Shown piece after piece: positions 46,366 through 58,800 of a DNA stretch of 64,000 nucleotides. Each line of letters begins with the position of its first letter. Position 1 is the first letter of the stretch. Source of the stretch: Tetracentron sinense (Eukaryota > Streptophyta > Magnoliopsida > Trochodendrales > Trochodendraceae); contig CM026554.1 in the NCBI GenBank assembly GCA_015143295.1, positions 55,426,627 through 55,490,626 on the forward strand. The letters run 5' to 3'. The notes under the pieces are model-generated. The model worked only from the letters and a program-made list of their open reading frames with translations. It was not told the DNA's origin and made no database searches. The translations under genes were made by a program, and so were the position numbers.

Positions 46366-47924
46366 GTTTTAATTTAGGAATTTTAACTTGTTTTTAGTTA
46401 ATCAAAACTGGGTTCGAGATTAAGCAATCGCTTTTGGCAGGGTCTAAGGGTACCTAACACCTTCTCTTAGATTCTGTGAGTCTCCTACCTGGATTAGGAA
46501 TTAGACCACTTGCCCAAACCATTGTTAAATTTTAATATTCCTAATCTCCCTCATTAGAGTAAGTGCCTATCCCCTTTTTGTGATTTTTTATTATTTTAGT
46601 TTAGGGTTTTTCTAGATTTATAATGGTGCATCCGCAACTACCACTACCATATCTCTTGCATATGGGAGGCTTCGACTATCTTCAAGAAAGAGACTATTGT
46701 TCAATAAATAGATTATTAAGCACCTCCCATCTCAATGATACAAGTTGTAAAAGTTGCTACATCCATGCAAGCTTGAAGATTTTGGGGCATATACCTCCAC
46801 AAAAACATTTTTATTCTCACGTGAACAAACAATCCCATACCATGACTCTCAGGGGCACTAAAAATTTGTAAAATAACGATGTGTATGACTCCATCAATTT
46901 TCGAGGTAAACCATTATAAAATTCTGAACCATTAATGAGCATTGAAACAAATATGTTTATTTATGGTCCGTAAAGAAATAAAAAGTCTAAAAAAATCACA
47001 AAAAAATTGAATCCACGTATAAGACATACAATGACATACAAGAAGTTGGGCACAAAAGAGGGGAAGAAAAATGTCTATTGACTTCATAGAGCTAGGGAGC
47101 GGAAATTAGAATCCATGATCATGTATCTAAAGTGAAGACAATTATCAAAGAACCAATGTGTAGGATGAAGAGATTAAAGAAAGGATTTTAGAGGTTGTTA
47201 AAGGAAGACTGCAATAGGGTCTCAAAGTAGGTGAAAAATGTTAACGCCATTGAGACTAAAGAACACCATAATTTCATAAAATTAACCAAAGTGAGAGATG
47301 CTCAAAATACGATGAAGATAAAGGTTTCGGAATTAGATAATATTTCAATTGAAATGTGGAAAGACATAAGAGAAGTAGGTTCGTTCTGGCTGACGAGTTG
47401 TTTAATAATATGATTCCGTCTATGGGTACTCCCTAATCCTAATCGTTTATAACCAACCACCAAGGGCCAGGATTGGAGTTGGCTTATTTTGTGTTTTTTT
47501 ATGCCACATCAATTCTAATCCTAAACATTTAATAAATGGTTAGGATTTGAGAGTATATTTGGAGATACACTTTGGGAGTATCCGTAGACTAATTCTAATA
47601 ATCATTCTACTAATAAAAGTACAAGGAGTAACCTAAACTTTATGTAGACAAAATTAACCTTTACCTTATTTTATTATTGATAAAGTAAACATTATATTAA
47701 TAAATAAAGAGAGAAGTTTATGACTAATTTTTATAATGGTTCTTAGAGATAGTATGGTCATTAGAAATTTCATTAATGGCATTCTATGTAATTAATGAGC
47801 AAATAAATCTAAGCTACATTCCGGACCTTTCTCATTCCAAAAGTTATCTAGAGTCCATGTTACAAACAACTCCCATGTTACAAACTCCCATCATGTTAAA
47901 AACCTCAAATTTGGTCTCTCTCCA
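46366..47924. other. Unassigned spacer
   Basis: No reliable gene. The 46623-46871 and 47231-47413 frames lack recognisable domains. The 46380-46600 part has an LTR-like look (GGGTACCTAACACCTTC) but no partner. Confidence 0.4.
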
Positions 47925-48500
47925 TCGCACCAGCTACTAGGTTCTTCCCAGGTAACTCACGGTTTTCTACCGGTTAGACAAACAACCTCAAACATTGGTT
48001 AAAACATTCTCCTTTTAACTCCTTTTAACTGTGGTTAAAATTCACTAACATTAGGGTTAAAGCATCTAACCTGGTTTTTTAAAAAACCAGCTGCTAGGTT
48101 CTTCCCAAAACTCACGGTTTTCAAGTTAGACGAACAACCTCAAACATTGGTTAAAGCATTCTCCTTTTAACGGTGGTTAAGATTCACTAACATTAGGGTT
48201 AAAGCATCTAACCTTGGTTTTTTTTTAAAAAAAATTAAATACGTCTCCCCTTTTAAATCCCTTTAACTATAGTTAAGATTCACCATCTAAACTTAATTTT
48301 TATTAAAAAAAAAAAAAAACATGTCCTCTTTTAATTATGTTTAACTATGATTAAGATTCACTAACACTTAGGGTTAAAGCATCTAACCTTAGTTTTAGGG
48401 TTAAAGCATCTAATCTTGGTTTTTAGAAAACAATTAATGTGTCCACTTTTAACTTCCTTTAACCGTGGTTAAGATTCACCAACGCATCTAACCTTGGTTG
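47925..48500. repeat. Degenerate tandem array, TTAACNGTGGTTAAG units
   Basis: Four or more diverged units of roughly 75-160 bp share CTCCTTTTAACTCC, GTGGTTAAGATTCACTAACA, TTAGGGTTAAAGCATCTAACC and a TTTTTAAAAAA spacer. The first two long units also share CAGCTACTAGGTTCTTCCC (47931 and ~48088). Single related units occur at about 23090-23215 and 51385-51480, so this is a dispersed family locally amplified. Confidence 0.8.
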
Positions 48501-49425
48501 GGAGTAAAAGAACAGTTGGAGATTCTCTGCAACATCTACGCACTCTCCTTGCTTCACAACCATCTCTTTAGTTTCCTCTCTAGAGGCTATGCATGGGAGC
48601 AAGTAAATCAGTGTTTGGTACCGTTGCTTATTCCTACCAAAATTACTTATCCCTCAAATTATATTAGTTTTTAATATCATTTGATTGAGGTTATAAAATT
48701 ATAAATAATAATATTTATTTTATTTCATTTTTTTAGCAAGTGCACCTTTAAGTTTTGTGTGTCAGATAAAAAAATTATATTATTTTATGGTTACAATTCT
48801 ATTGATTATAGTTTTAAGTTTCATAATTAGCCCGATTTGACCTGATTCTAAAGGTAAATTATTGAAAAATTAATGCGTGCAAAGCTCTTGAAATTTTACT
48901 AGTAATATATAAAAGAACAAAAACATGCAAAACATGCCAGAGAAAACATATAATAGAGTCCCTATCTTCTTATGTAGATGATACACGAAGAAAATTATAA
49001 AAACAGAGAAAACATATAATAGAGTCCCTAGGAAATTAATATGGAGGGTATTCTGAGACTAGAATAAAATATGGAAGACTAGTAAATGCGAAAAATGTTA
49101 AAATCGAATTACGAATCATATCAGCACCAAAAAAAAAAAAAACTTAAGAAACATATTACAAGAGAGAAGAAACTAGGGTTTCATTTAAAAATTTTAGTAT
49201 CACGCCAGGGAGGACCACCACTTACACTATCTTCTTACCTAGATAATGGATGGAGAAGCTCAACGAAAATTAAAACAAAAAAAATAGAGACACTAGCTAA
49301 TTAATCCGAGAGGATGATCTCAAACGAGAGCTTAGCATGGCAGGGGATGTGCAGAGAGAGCGAACAGCCATGTATAAAGCATGGAGAAGAAAAGAAAAGC
49401 CTGAAAGAAGGTATTCAGGCGTAAC
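48501..49425. other. Sequence 3' of the isolated MADS exon
   Basis: This would be intron 1 of the MADS copy whose exon 1 is at 49426-49620. I searched by eye for exon 2 (KILERY) and K-box sequence here and down to 46.4 kb and found none. It is AT-rich, with a possible duplicated AACATATAATAGAGTCCCTA at about 48946 and 49010. Confidence 0.45.
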
Positions 49426-49620
49426 CTGTTTCCGCTGCAGAACTCGTAAAGCTTTCCTTTGCTGGAGAAAACGATTAGAGCCAGATCTATGTCGCAGAGC
49501 AGGGTGAGTTCATGAGCTTTCTTCATCAATCCGCGTTGCCGTTTCGAGAAGGTCACCTGGCGACTGTTCTTGTCTTCGATTCGATTCGATTCGCTTCACT
49601 TCGACCTTCCCTCTCCTCAT
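49426..49620 (-). pseudogene. Isolated MADS-box exon 1 broken by a 10 bp repeat expansion
   Basis: On the minus strand ATG (49620-49618) opens [11 protein letters not shown], the start of a MADS DNA-binding domain. From a GTG at 49556 another frame reads [36 protein letters not shown], ending CSGN and an AG/GTTACG splice donor. The two frames meet at a run of the pentamer TCGAA (about 49576-49593). The exon is 195 nt, exactly 10 more than the 185 nt standard for MIKC MADS exon 1, so two extra pentamers explain the frame break. MADS domains bind CArG boxes as dimers; this copy would stop shortly after the break. It lies 3' of the MADS gene at 55.7-60.9 kb and so cannot be its exon 1. Confidence 0.9.
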
Positions 49621-52600
49621 TTCTCTCCAAAGCCCTAATTTCACTCCAGGAGAAGCCTGATGGATTGAAAACCGGGAGAGAAGGTTTCTGTTTCCTTCGT
49701 TTCGGAAATGACAAGTGAGTGGAACTTGGCAGCAATTGCCTTTACAGCCCAGACTGCAAATCTCTAATAGGATACTGCCGCCTTAGCAAAATGTTTGTCG
49801 TTATTACAAATTTTTCGACGTGTCATCTATTCAATTTCTTCCATACTAACAAATTTTGGTAGAAGGAAAAACGGCGTTTTGCACAGTAGTAAACGAGTAG
49901 TCGGTTAAAAAAAAAACGAGTAGGTCGGTCATTCGAAGTGGGAACTATGCCATATTTGCGAAACGTGTCACGTCTAAACGAGGCCACTTGTTTTTGCTTG
50001 TTTGTCATGCCACTGCCGAGATTAACGTCGGGAACATACTTCCGATTAAATGAACCCGGAAGGGTATTTTTTATTTGATTAATGCTACGTACACTCGGGA
50101 TTTTTTTATTCGACAATAGTAAACGTACCCGGGCCCTATTAATCGACTGACATCTAATTAACTTATAATTTTGTGATAAAATATCATTATTTTAATATTT
50201 AAAATAAAATTCTAAATGTTCAAAAAAATTGGTATATTTTGAAAAATATCGATATTTTATTAAAAATATGTAAAAATAAATCTGCCAAAATTAATTTCAA
50301 TCGAAATCATGCAATCCGAGATAATAAACAATTCAATTTAGGAGGGGGGGATGAGACAGATATTTCCCGAAATGGCACGAGATGGATTGAGTTTTCCAAC
50401 CTAGATAAGGACTACTACATAGCATTTCTTAGTATGTGTGGACCATCATACACGGATTTTCATACAGGTTTTCAGTGTAAGATTTTCTATAAGGTTTATG
50501 GTCTTGGCAATGTTCATGGTCCAAACCCGGATAAAGTCTACTCCAGTTAAGGTCTCTCAGTTGTAGCAAAACAGTGATATTTTATGCATTAATTAAGTAC
50601 ATCGGGTGATAAGGATGGTCTATAGTCTCCTTGATGGGTTAGGACTCTAATGACCTAAACCCTATAGTATAAGTAATACATATAGGCTATCGGTCCCAGA
50701 TCCAACTCCTAAGAAAGCCTGCAGAAAAGCATCTTCCCCATCAAGAGCAAAGGAGTCATGAAATCTGAAGATCGTGTGCTTCATCGGCATCAACAACAAA
50801 AGGTTCTTCTCTCAATTTTCAATGGCCGACTCAGGTATGTGATTCTTGAATCTTTGATTGACTAGATCCAGAAAATATAACATTCAGCACAAAATGGTTT
50901 CGAAAAATCTAAATTAATTCATTCTCAAATTTTGAGAATCACCAGAATTCTGAAGCCAAATGGCCCCATTACGGGTAAAAATTTATAAAGATTGTTCATT
51001 CTACTATCATTTACTCTTCCATCCTATCTTTCCCTAGGCACAACACATGGGTAAGGAAAGAAAAAGAAAAGAAGCAAAAAAAAAAAGAAAAAAAAACAAT
51101 AAGATATACTTAGCGTTGGAAACTTCATATAGTGGGTGATGCTCCCTTGATTCATTTCAAGAATGGATCATGGTCTAAGCCTCTCTCTTATAGAGTTGAA
51201 ATGATAGTACTAATTTACTAAACTTGCTTGTTCTTATAGGTATTCTTATAGAAAACCTTTTTGTTCAAGATATGCAGTTGGGCCGCAACCCTGATTAGTA
51301 TGGTTAGTATTTGTTCTAAGGAAAATAATCACCTCCTCGGTCGGTGATGCGAGGAGGGACATCTTGGGTCCCCTTTTCATGCCATGTGTCCCCCTTTTAA
51401 CTCCTTTTAATTGTGGTTAAGGTTCACTAACTCTCAAGGTTCACCCATCTACCCTTTGTATTTTGAAAAATAAAATAGGAAAAAGTTAATTATAGGATTA
51501 AAATTTAACCTGAATTCAAGGTAGGTTACTTTGTGAGTGCGAGGAGCAATAGTTCGCTCCTCACCAATGTAGCGAACTATTGCTCTTGTTCTAATTAAGC
51601 AAATAAGTGGATATCTCGACCATCACACCCCTCGGAATCTGATCCAGATCAAACAATGTGGTTGGGGCAAGCTTTGCTTCCCTTAGTGAACTTGTTCACT
51701 CTTACAGTATAGCAAAATTCTTTCTTTGATCATTAATTCTCTCTCATCTATATTTTTTTTAATATTTAAATGAGAGGACCATTCTCATAACCTCCCTAGT
51801 CAAGGGGTCGATCTGCCAATGCGGTCAACCACCATGGTTCTAACTGCTTCATTTCAGACCCCTAACTCCAAATCCATTCCTTATTAAGGAAGTGGGCCAA
51901 GTCTACATGTCGCTCCACCGTGGTGTGATTGCATCCCGATAGATATGCCGGACATTAATGGTGTTTCACTCTTTAGTGGTGAGTCCTCACTCAATCTTGA
52001 TCCCTTCATTAGTATGTTGGATAGTTTTCCATACTATCTTGGAGTACAGGTGTTCACTAGACACCAAAGTCATTTGTAGAGGTGATATTGCATCAAATGC
52101 GAAACTCTCTTGATTGAAGTCTGAATTTATTTAAGTTCGTGTGTCAAAATCATTGTTAGACTATTGTAAAGTTCGTGTTTGACAGACCTTTATTTAAGGG
52201 GTCAACCCTTTGACATGTCAAGAAGTATATTTTCAATAAGATTTTCAAAAATTACATTACTATCTTAAATAAATCATGATCATCAAAGCGACTCTCTAAT
52301 CCTAATTAATTCCTAAATAATTCATTATCCTATTTCCTGATCGATAATGATCCTCTGGTTGTTGAATTGATCCAAGCTCATGACTATGGAAGACCCTCTA
52401 TCCCATAGATTTGGCCTGATTCTCCGTCAGGAGCTCGTCAAGTAGAAAACAACAGTTCTTTGCCACAGGAAGGAGTCTGGGCAATCACCATAAAAAGTTG
52501 CTGAGTACATCTCGAGTAAACAAGAGACAAGAATAGCATTTAAAAATGAGACATTTACTTTGTTTTTTAAAAAAACATTTTTAATAAAAGAATTCTTATT

Positions 52601-53675
52601 GACTATTGGATATCGCCATCCCTATTCAACAAAAAATAATGTTACTTAACTTTGTTGCACAGTTGGAAGCAACCTCTAACAAAGAGGAATAATTGTAGAT
52701 GCAATATTTTTGCACATGAATGACCCAGTTTAACTCACATGTTGTCAATAATCACCAAGAGATACTCACTCAAATCTTACTTTAGCAATCATGCCCTCCT
52801 TAACTCATCATTTTACCCACCTATGGAGATATTGGTCACATAACTTTCCTTTATAAATTGGCCTCCAATTGGGATCATATCATTATCATTGAAAAGTTTA
52901 TCAAAAATCATTTTCCATGATATCATTAATTTGAATCAAACATTATTTGACCATTTTATTGATAGATGACCAATGTAGCTAAATAGCCATTTTATTGACA
53001 GATGACCAATGTAGCCCTCATAGTCACGAAGGAGCCGTAATTATTAAATAGATATGTTAGGTTCAAAATCTGAGAGCATCATTAAACTCGTAGCAAAGTG
53101 TTCTTCAAAATGAGTACAAATTTAATTATTTTCGGATTTGGTTTAACTAAAATTAAAATTTCAAGTGTCCTGAGCTACAAATTCATACAGAGAGATGATC
53201 CAAAAATGACCCAAGTAAGCATAGAAAAATGGTGTAGCACCCGAAGCAAAAATCCAAATTCGCTTCGGATCTCATGGCATGTGTTGATAGTTATGACCCT
53301 ATATCCGATCTAAACCTTTGAAGAGTGATAAATATCACCCATGTCTATCTTCTAATCTTATTTTTAGTACATCTATGTCATATATCTATCCTTTAAACAC
53401 TCTCAAACTTAGATTTGGAACAAAGATTTAAGCCCCCAAATCCTACAAATAAACCCTCCCACCACCATCCTATTCATTCAGAAATTTATTGACAAAACAT
53501 ACAGATATTTGTAGAATGAGAGTAGAGTAAGTCTCTAGGCGATTTGACTATGATGAGTGGGCAGTCTAAGGCGGCGAGTAAATAGCATAAAGGTTACATA
53601 CAAGTTTGAGCATGCTTAGTCTAGCAAGCGGGGGAGCACTAGCAGTTTGAGTTGAAGTTCTAGCATAATTAGAAT
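49621..53675. other. Intergenic stretch, probable 5' flank of the MADS pseudo-copy
   Basis: Immediately upstream of the exon (49621-49740) the minus strand looks like a 5' leader. The 50239-50550 plus-strand frame has no recognisable domain. A related unit of the TTAAC array is at 51385-51480. The rest is AT-rich, and no gene is supported. Confidence 0.45.
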
Positions 53676-53957
53676 CAGTGTTACAAATTCCACTCTCAAG
53701 TTTTTATTGGTCAAAGTTTTTCTCGAGTTCTTCAAATCTGAAGTTTTTTTTCAGGTATTTCTCGGCTAAATCTCGACAATAATTGAAAAATAATTAAAAT
53801 TCTAAAAAATAATAATAACTGTCACAAATTTATAAATTTATCAAATCACCAATATTGAGTATTTCTCGCTATATTTAAAAAAAAAATTTAACTAAATCAT
53901 ACGATATTTATGCAATAAAATGAGAAAATTATATTTCTCGTCAGGTTTGAAACACTA
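53676..53957. mobile_element. Probable hAT-like MITE (CAGTGTT...)
   Basis: The left end is CAGTGTTACAAATTCC and the inverted right end is TAGTGTTTCAAACCTG, with 8 bp flanks ATTAGAAT (53668-53675) and CTTAGAAT (53958-53965), 7 of 8 matching. It is 282 bp, with repeated TTTCTCG motifs and no coding capacity. Confidence 0.65.
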
Positions 53958-53965
53958 CTTAGAAT

Positions 53966-55733
53966 AAAAGTAGGTTAGATTCCAATTTTTAGTAACTTTT
54001 ACTAAATTATAGATTAAATCAAACCATGCTCAAATGCTTTATAGATTAGTGATAATCATATTTTACTACTTTCTTGAATAATCTTGTTTACTGTTTTCTA
54101 GATTAGTTTTAACTCTGCTATACTGCTTTTTAGATTAGGTATAAACCGTTTCATTGCTCTCTAGAAAATATTGTCTACTGACCTCATAAATTATAATTAA
54201 ATTTAGCTCCTTCAACTCTGGTTAAGACTTGGGAGTAAGGGCCAACCACAATTGGGCAATCTTGGATGCTCAACACCTTCCCATGTCGTAACTTGGTCAC
54301 CAAGAATCTCTATACATTTCTAAAATGATGTTCGGGTTCTCGGATTTTCATCTCTCTAGTATGGGTTGCGGCTTCAAAAACATGAAGGGAAAGAAGGCAG
54401 GAAAGAAGGCTCACTTTTCTCACCCTGGTAGAATTTTTTGCTAAGTGACATTCATTTTTTATACTAATAGAAATTTTTACTAGTGAAGACAATTACATAC
54501 TTTTACCTCTTCTGGTTTGGAATACATAATTACAAAAAAAATTTATAATTCAGGTTAATTGGATGAGTAAGATGTCTATAATTTTGTGGCAGTGGTTACC
54601 GGATCAGTCCGAGAAGAGGAGGAAAGTTAAAGTTAAAGCAGTTCAGTTATATATGTAAAAGTTTGTGAAGGCAAATACAAATTATATGTACATTATATTG
54701 CAAAAGGAAACCAATTGTTTTAAAATTGTTTTGTTGTGAATAATGACTACCCATTCTATCTATTCCAATGGTAGAAAAAACATGGACTGGAGTACACAGC
54801 ATGGAACTAAGCATGAGTAAGTGAACATGCATTTTCAGTAACATAAGAACAATAGTATTTTTTTTCTTGATCAAATAATAGTATTTTAGCATTGAGTTAT
54901 GTGGCAGACAATAATTCAGTGCAATGCCTTTTGCAGCCGAACCAATGTGGATTTTAGGGTTTCTAAATCCTAATTTATAAGCTCTAAGAAAAATCCAATA
55001 ACCCAACAATTCGAAAAACTTAGGGGGGCTACTCCCAACTCTTATTTTTTTTAAATAAGAGTTCTTTGGATTTAAATTTAAGATAATCAGAGATGTTGAT
55101 CTCAAGTATTATTTTAAAGTAGTCTATGGTAAAATCAATTCTTTTTGAGGAAAATTATTTTTTATATCTTGTTTGGAAAACATATAAATAAGTACTTTTT
55201 TTAGGGAGCATTTATAGTGGAAGGGGTGAAATAGACATTTGCAAAAAGGCATTAGGCACATAAAAATGCATTTAATTAAAAAAAAACATTAAGTGAATCA
55301 AACGCCCCTTAAGGTTGGGATTTTAAAACCCTAAAATCGTCATTTGAAAAGTAAGAAACAAAGCCTTCTGCAATGACTGCCAAAGGCCTTTCAACGGCTT
55401 CTTGTTTGCTGCGTGGCCAATTGCTGAAATCTATCAATTTTTGCCAAGGAGCATGTATAGCAAACGGTAGTCTCTTGATTTTATTTAATAATTACTGTAT
55501 GCCCCTCGCTATAACGATACGGTGCATGAAAATCTCTAGATGGTAGCAGGGTGGTAGATGGGCCATTAGGCAAAATATAAATCTCTAGAGTTTAGATAGT
55601 ACAATAATAGATAGGCCAGGTGGCAAGGACGCTATGCATGTACGTAGTAGGCTATGGTATGCACCGCTCATCCGCCTTTCGCAAACCGTACTATTATGGT
55701 GCGTACGGAAGCGTGCATCTTTTGCTCCGATTC
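53966..55733. other. 3' flank of the MADS gene
   Basis: AT-rich. The 54647-55105 minus-strand frame looks like an artefact of low stop density; no domain is seen. The sequence just below 55734 is the presumed 3' untranslated region and polyadenylation zone of the MADS gene, with no site I can assign confidently. Confidence 0.4.
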
Positions 55734-55841
55734 TCAAAGAAGACGAAGCGTCCCCTGTTGGGGAGAAAGAGTGGCGTCGTTAAGGTCAATTTGCTGAATC
55801 TGGTTGTCGTCGTCATTGTTGTCGTTGTCCATTGCTGCAAC
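55734..55841 (-). CDS. MADS gene exon 7 (C-terminal coding exon)
   Basis: Follows an acceptor CTTCAG and encodes 35 residues to a TGA at 55736-55734. It reads VAAMDNDNNDDDNQIQQ, then DLNDATLSPQQGTLRLL. The Asp/Asn-rich run is unusual; the final TLRLL resembles the conserved end of FLC-like proteins. It begins in phase 0, consistent with exons 4-6. Confidence 0.8.
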   Translation of the reverse strand, partial: VAAMDNDNNDDDNQIQQIDLNDATLSPQQGTLRLL

Positions 55842-58800
55842 CTGAAGTCACACAAAAACCCACTTAGAAGAGCACATCATCAACTAGTAAGTTACTCTTT
55901 TATTACCTACAAAGAATTCGTCAATTCCTTGTACTTTCTCCTCTCCCTGTTAGTAATCAGTTATTATTATAGAGATTCTTCTTTCTCGTCATTTACCTCC
56001 TCTTCCAGAAGCTTCTTGTCTTCTTTCAGCTTCTTTTCCTGTTTGTTATAGGAAATGAAGTTAGCAAAATGGCAAACAGTTGAAGTTGGTTCTACTTCTT
56101 TTCATGGCTGCTATTACATATATCACAATGGGCAGTTAATGGTGCTTGTCATTTATAATTCAGTATGCTACAGTGTGTTTATTTATTGTGTAATTAATTT
56201 TGTTCCTCCTTTTTTAGATTAGTTCTAGAAGAACTACATAGCCATAAGACCTATAGCACGGAGCATTGAAACATGGAGAGTCATGTTATCAGATAAGGGG
56301 ATGTTTTCTACTAGGCGTTTTCCACAATAAATTATAGGATGATACCAATGACATGGACTTCAAGGGGGGTATCAATTAGGTGCACTGATGATTCTTTTTC
56401 CTAACTGAGACCTGCAACAGATACTGATTTTACATGAGAATTATCACATAATGACCCCAGAGATATCAGACAAACAAGTCCATTAGGCAATAGCATCAGA
56501 GAATTTTGTGCATTAAGTGATGGGGTAAACTATATTTTTGAAGCTACTTGAAAGAGTGAACTGACATGAATAGCCGACAATCCGTGGTGGGATATACATG
56601 AACAGCATTGTTAGCATGGAACACATGGTGAACAGCACTAATATAAACAAATGTACACCCAATTTGTAACACTTCCTTCTTCTTTTTTCCCTTTCTCACA
56701 ATGCAAGTCAACCACAATGTTTGTTTAATGAAAAGTATAGTAAATAGCATTGCTTCCTTCTTGTATGAAAGGCTATATGATCTAGGCAATCAAAGTAATT
56801 AATTTTTCATACTCTGTCCAAGTTCATAGTAATAAAGGCTTACAGAGGTGAACTGGGAAGGTCAGGGTCATTCCCATCAGACCGACGACTACGAGTGGAA
56901 CCGGGTGGGAAAGATGATGTTAAAAACATTAAATAGAAATAAAGCTGACAGATGCTCGATCCACTAGCTTTTGAAATCAAAAAAAAATCTAGGAAGCAGT
57001 CGACTGGTAAGGAAATCCCTAGGGCATGTTTGGGACTGATTTTTAGTATGTTTTGGGAGCCCCTATAGTACTTTGGTATTTCGACTTTAGACTGATTGTA
57101 AAGAGACTACTACAATCTCCAATTCTATATTTCCGTTATGGACTTAAGGGGAACACTAGAGGCGGATTCAAGCAGGTTCTTTAATGCTGAAATCGACACT
57201 TTGTGTTTTTTATTGTAGCATAGTTTGGAGCAAGGTTTAACAAGTTACTTATATATTGTAGAGAAAAGGAAATGATGTGTACCTTCTCATGGAGGGCTAT
57301 TATTGATCCCTTCATTAGTTGTGTCTGCATATAACCAGAACTTAGTCAGCACACATCTAATATGTAGCTTACCATATGATTTAGTCAGAAATAAATTGAA
57401 GCTATGTTCAGAAAAGATGCAATGAAGTAAAGTTGTGCAGATTGGGTGGGAGAGATGAGATAAAAATTAAAGCAATTGTTCATTGGTACACTTTCAACTG
57501 CAGACATCAAACTTGAGATATTGAGAGTCGAAATCTTCTATTGACATCCAAACATTTGGCTTTTATTATTATTTAAAAAGTGAGTAGCACTGGCTAGATT
57601 GTAGATAAGTAAGGATGTAGGACCATACTACATTCCAATTGAAGTGTTAAAATGCATTTAAGAAATGGGTTTACTCTTTCTGGCGAAGCTTTTCAATAAT
57701 ATTTTGTATTTTATTCACTCTTTTATCAACGAAGAAAGTAGGTTGTTGACAAGGTTTGAACTTCGTGCAAAAAATCTAATAGCACTAATGAATTATTGCT
57801 AATTTGCAGGTCAGCAAAATTTCAATCTAAGGTAGCAATTATTTTTAAAAAATTGATAATCAATATCTTTTTTCTGCAATATTCCACGAATTATTGCAAA
57901 ATTGGCAAAATATCACGAGATTGTGAGTGATCTTTAGTTAGTTTCGCCAATTCCTTTAATAAAGGGTGATAGCCCTGCTACGCATAAGCTAAAGTTACCA
58001 ATAAAGAAGAGAACAAATTTGTGAGAATCCAATTGCTTCAATGAAATAAGTAGGATGAAGAATAGTATTGAATAAATCAGTGAAGTTACAATTGTGCAAA
58101 TTATTGTTGTCTACTATGCCCAAGTTGTATGATGCTATCTCCCATTGGCTGTAAGAGATGAGGAATCAATGCTCAATAAAGAATGATAGCCCTGCTAAGC
58201 ATAAGCTAAAGTTACCAACAAAGAAGAGAACAACTTGTGAGAATCCAATTGCTTCAAAGAAATATGTAGGATGAAGAATAGTATTGAATAAATCAGTGAA
58301 GTTCCAATTGTGCAAATTATTGTTGTCTACTATGCCCGAGTTGTATGGTGCTATCAGTTAGCAATTATTGGAATAGTTGCAGACAACTGATATTTTGGAT
58401 ATCAGCGTTCCAAGTGTTCATGGGCTTGGCATCACTATTCCTTGGATGTTCTTTGAGGAAGAATTACTCATTCTATAGCAAGCTAGAAATGTCGATTTAT
58501 TTTCAGAAAGACAGCCCGGATTTCCACACTCGTCTATTCCAAAAATTATCTCTACAGTTTTGGTAAAGATCAGCCATAAACATGGCGATTTGACATTTCA
58601 ACCCTAATTATGGCATCCTGCATAATTTGGGCATTTGAGGTGATTTTAATATCTCAAATCCAAAGTGGAGCACTTAGCTTTACGGTGGATCTAGCTACTA
58701 AGGGTTGATACCGCCAATCCACCATTATATAGGTGACTGCTTTTCTTTTCTTAGTGAAGGGTCCTATTGCGCTTCTAAATCAAATTTCACTGATATCCAT

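Noticed and set aside
50239..50550. 103-residue plus-strand frame
   Set aside because: No domain, AT-driven composition at its start, and no related copy seen.
54647..55105. 152-residue minus-strand frame, the longest outside transposons on this side
   Set aside because: No recognisable domain, low-complexity composition and no splice context; likely chance.
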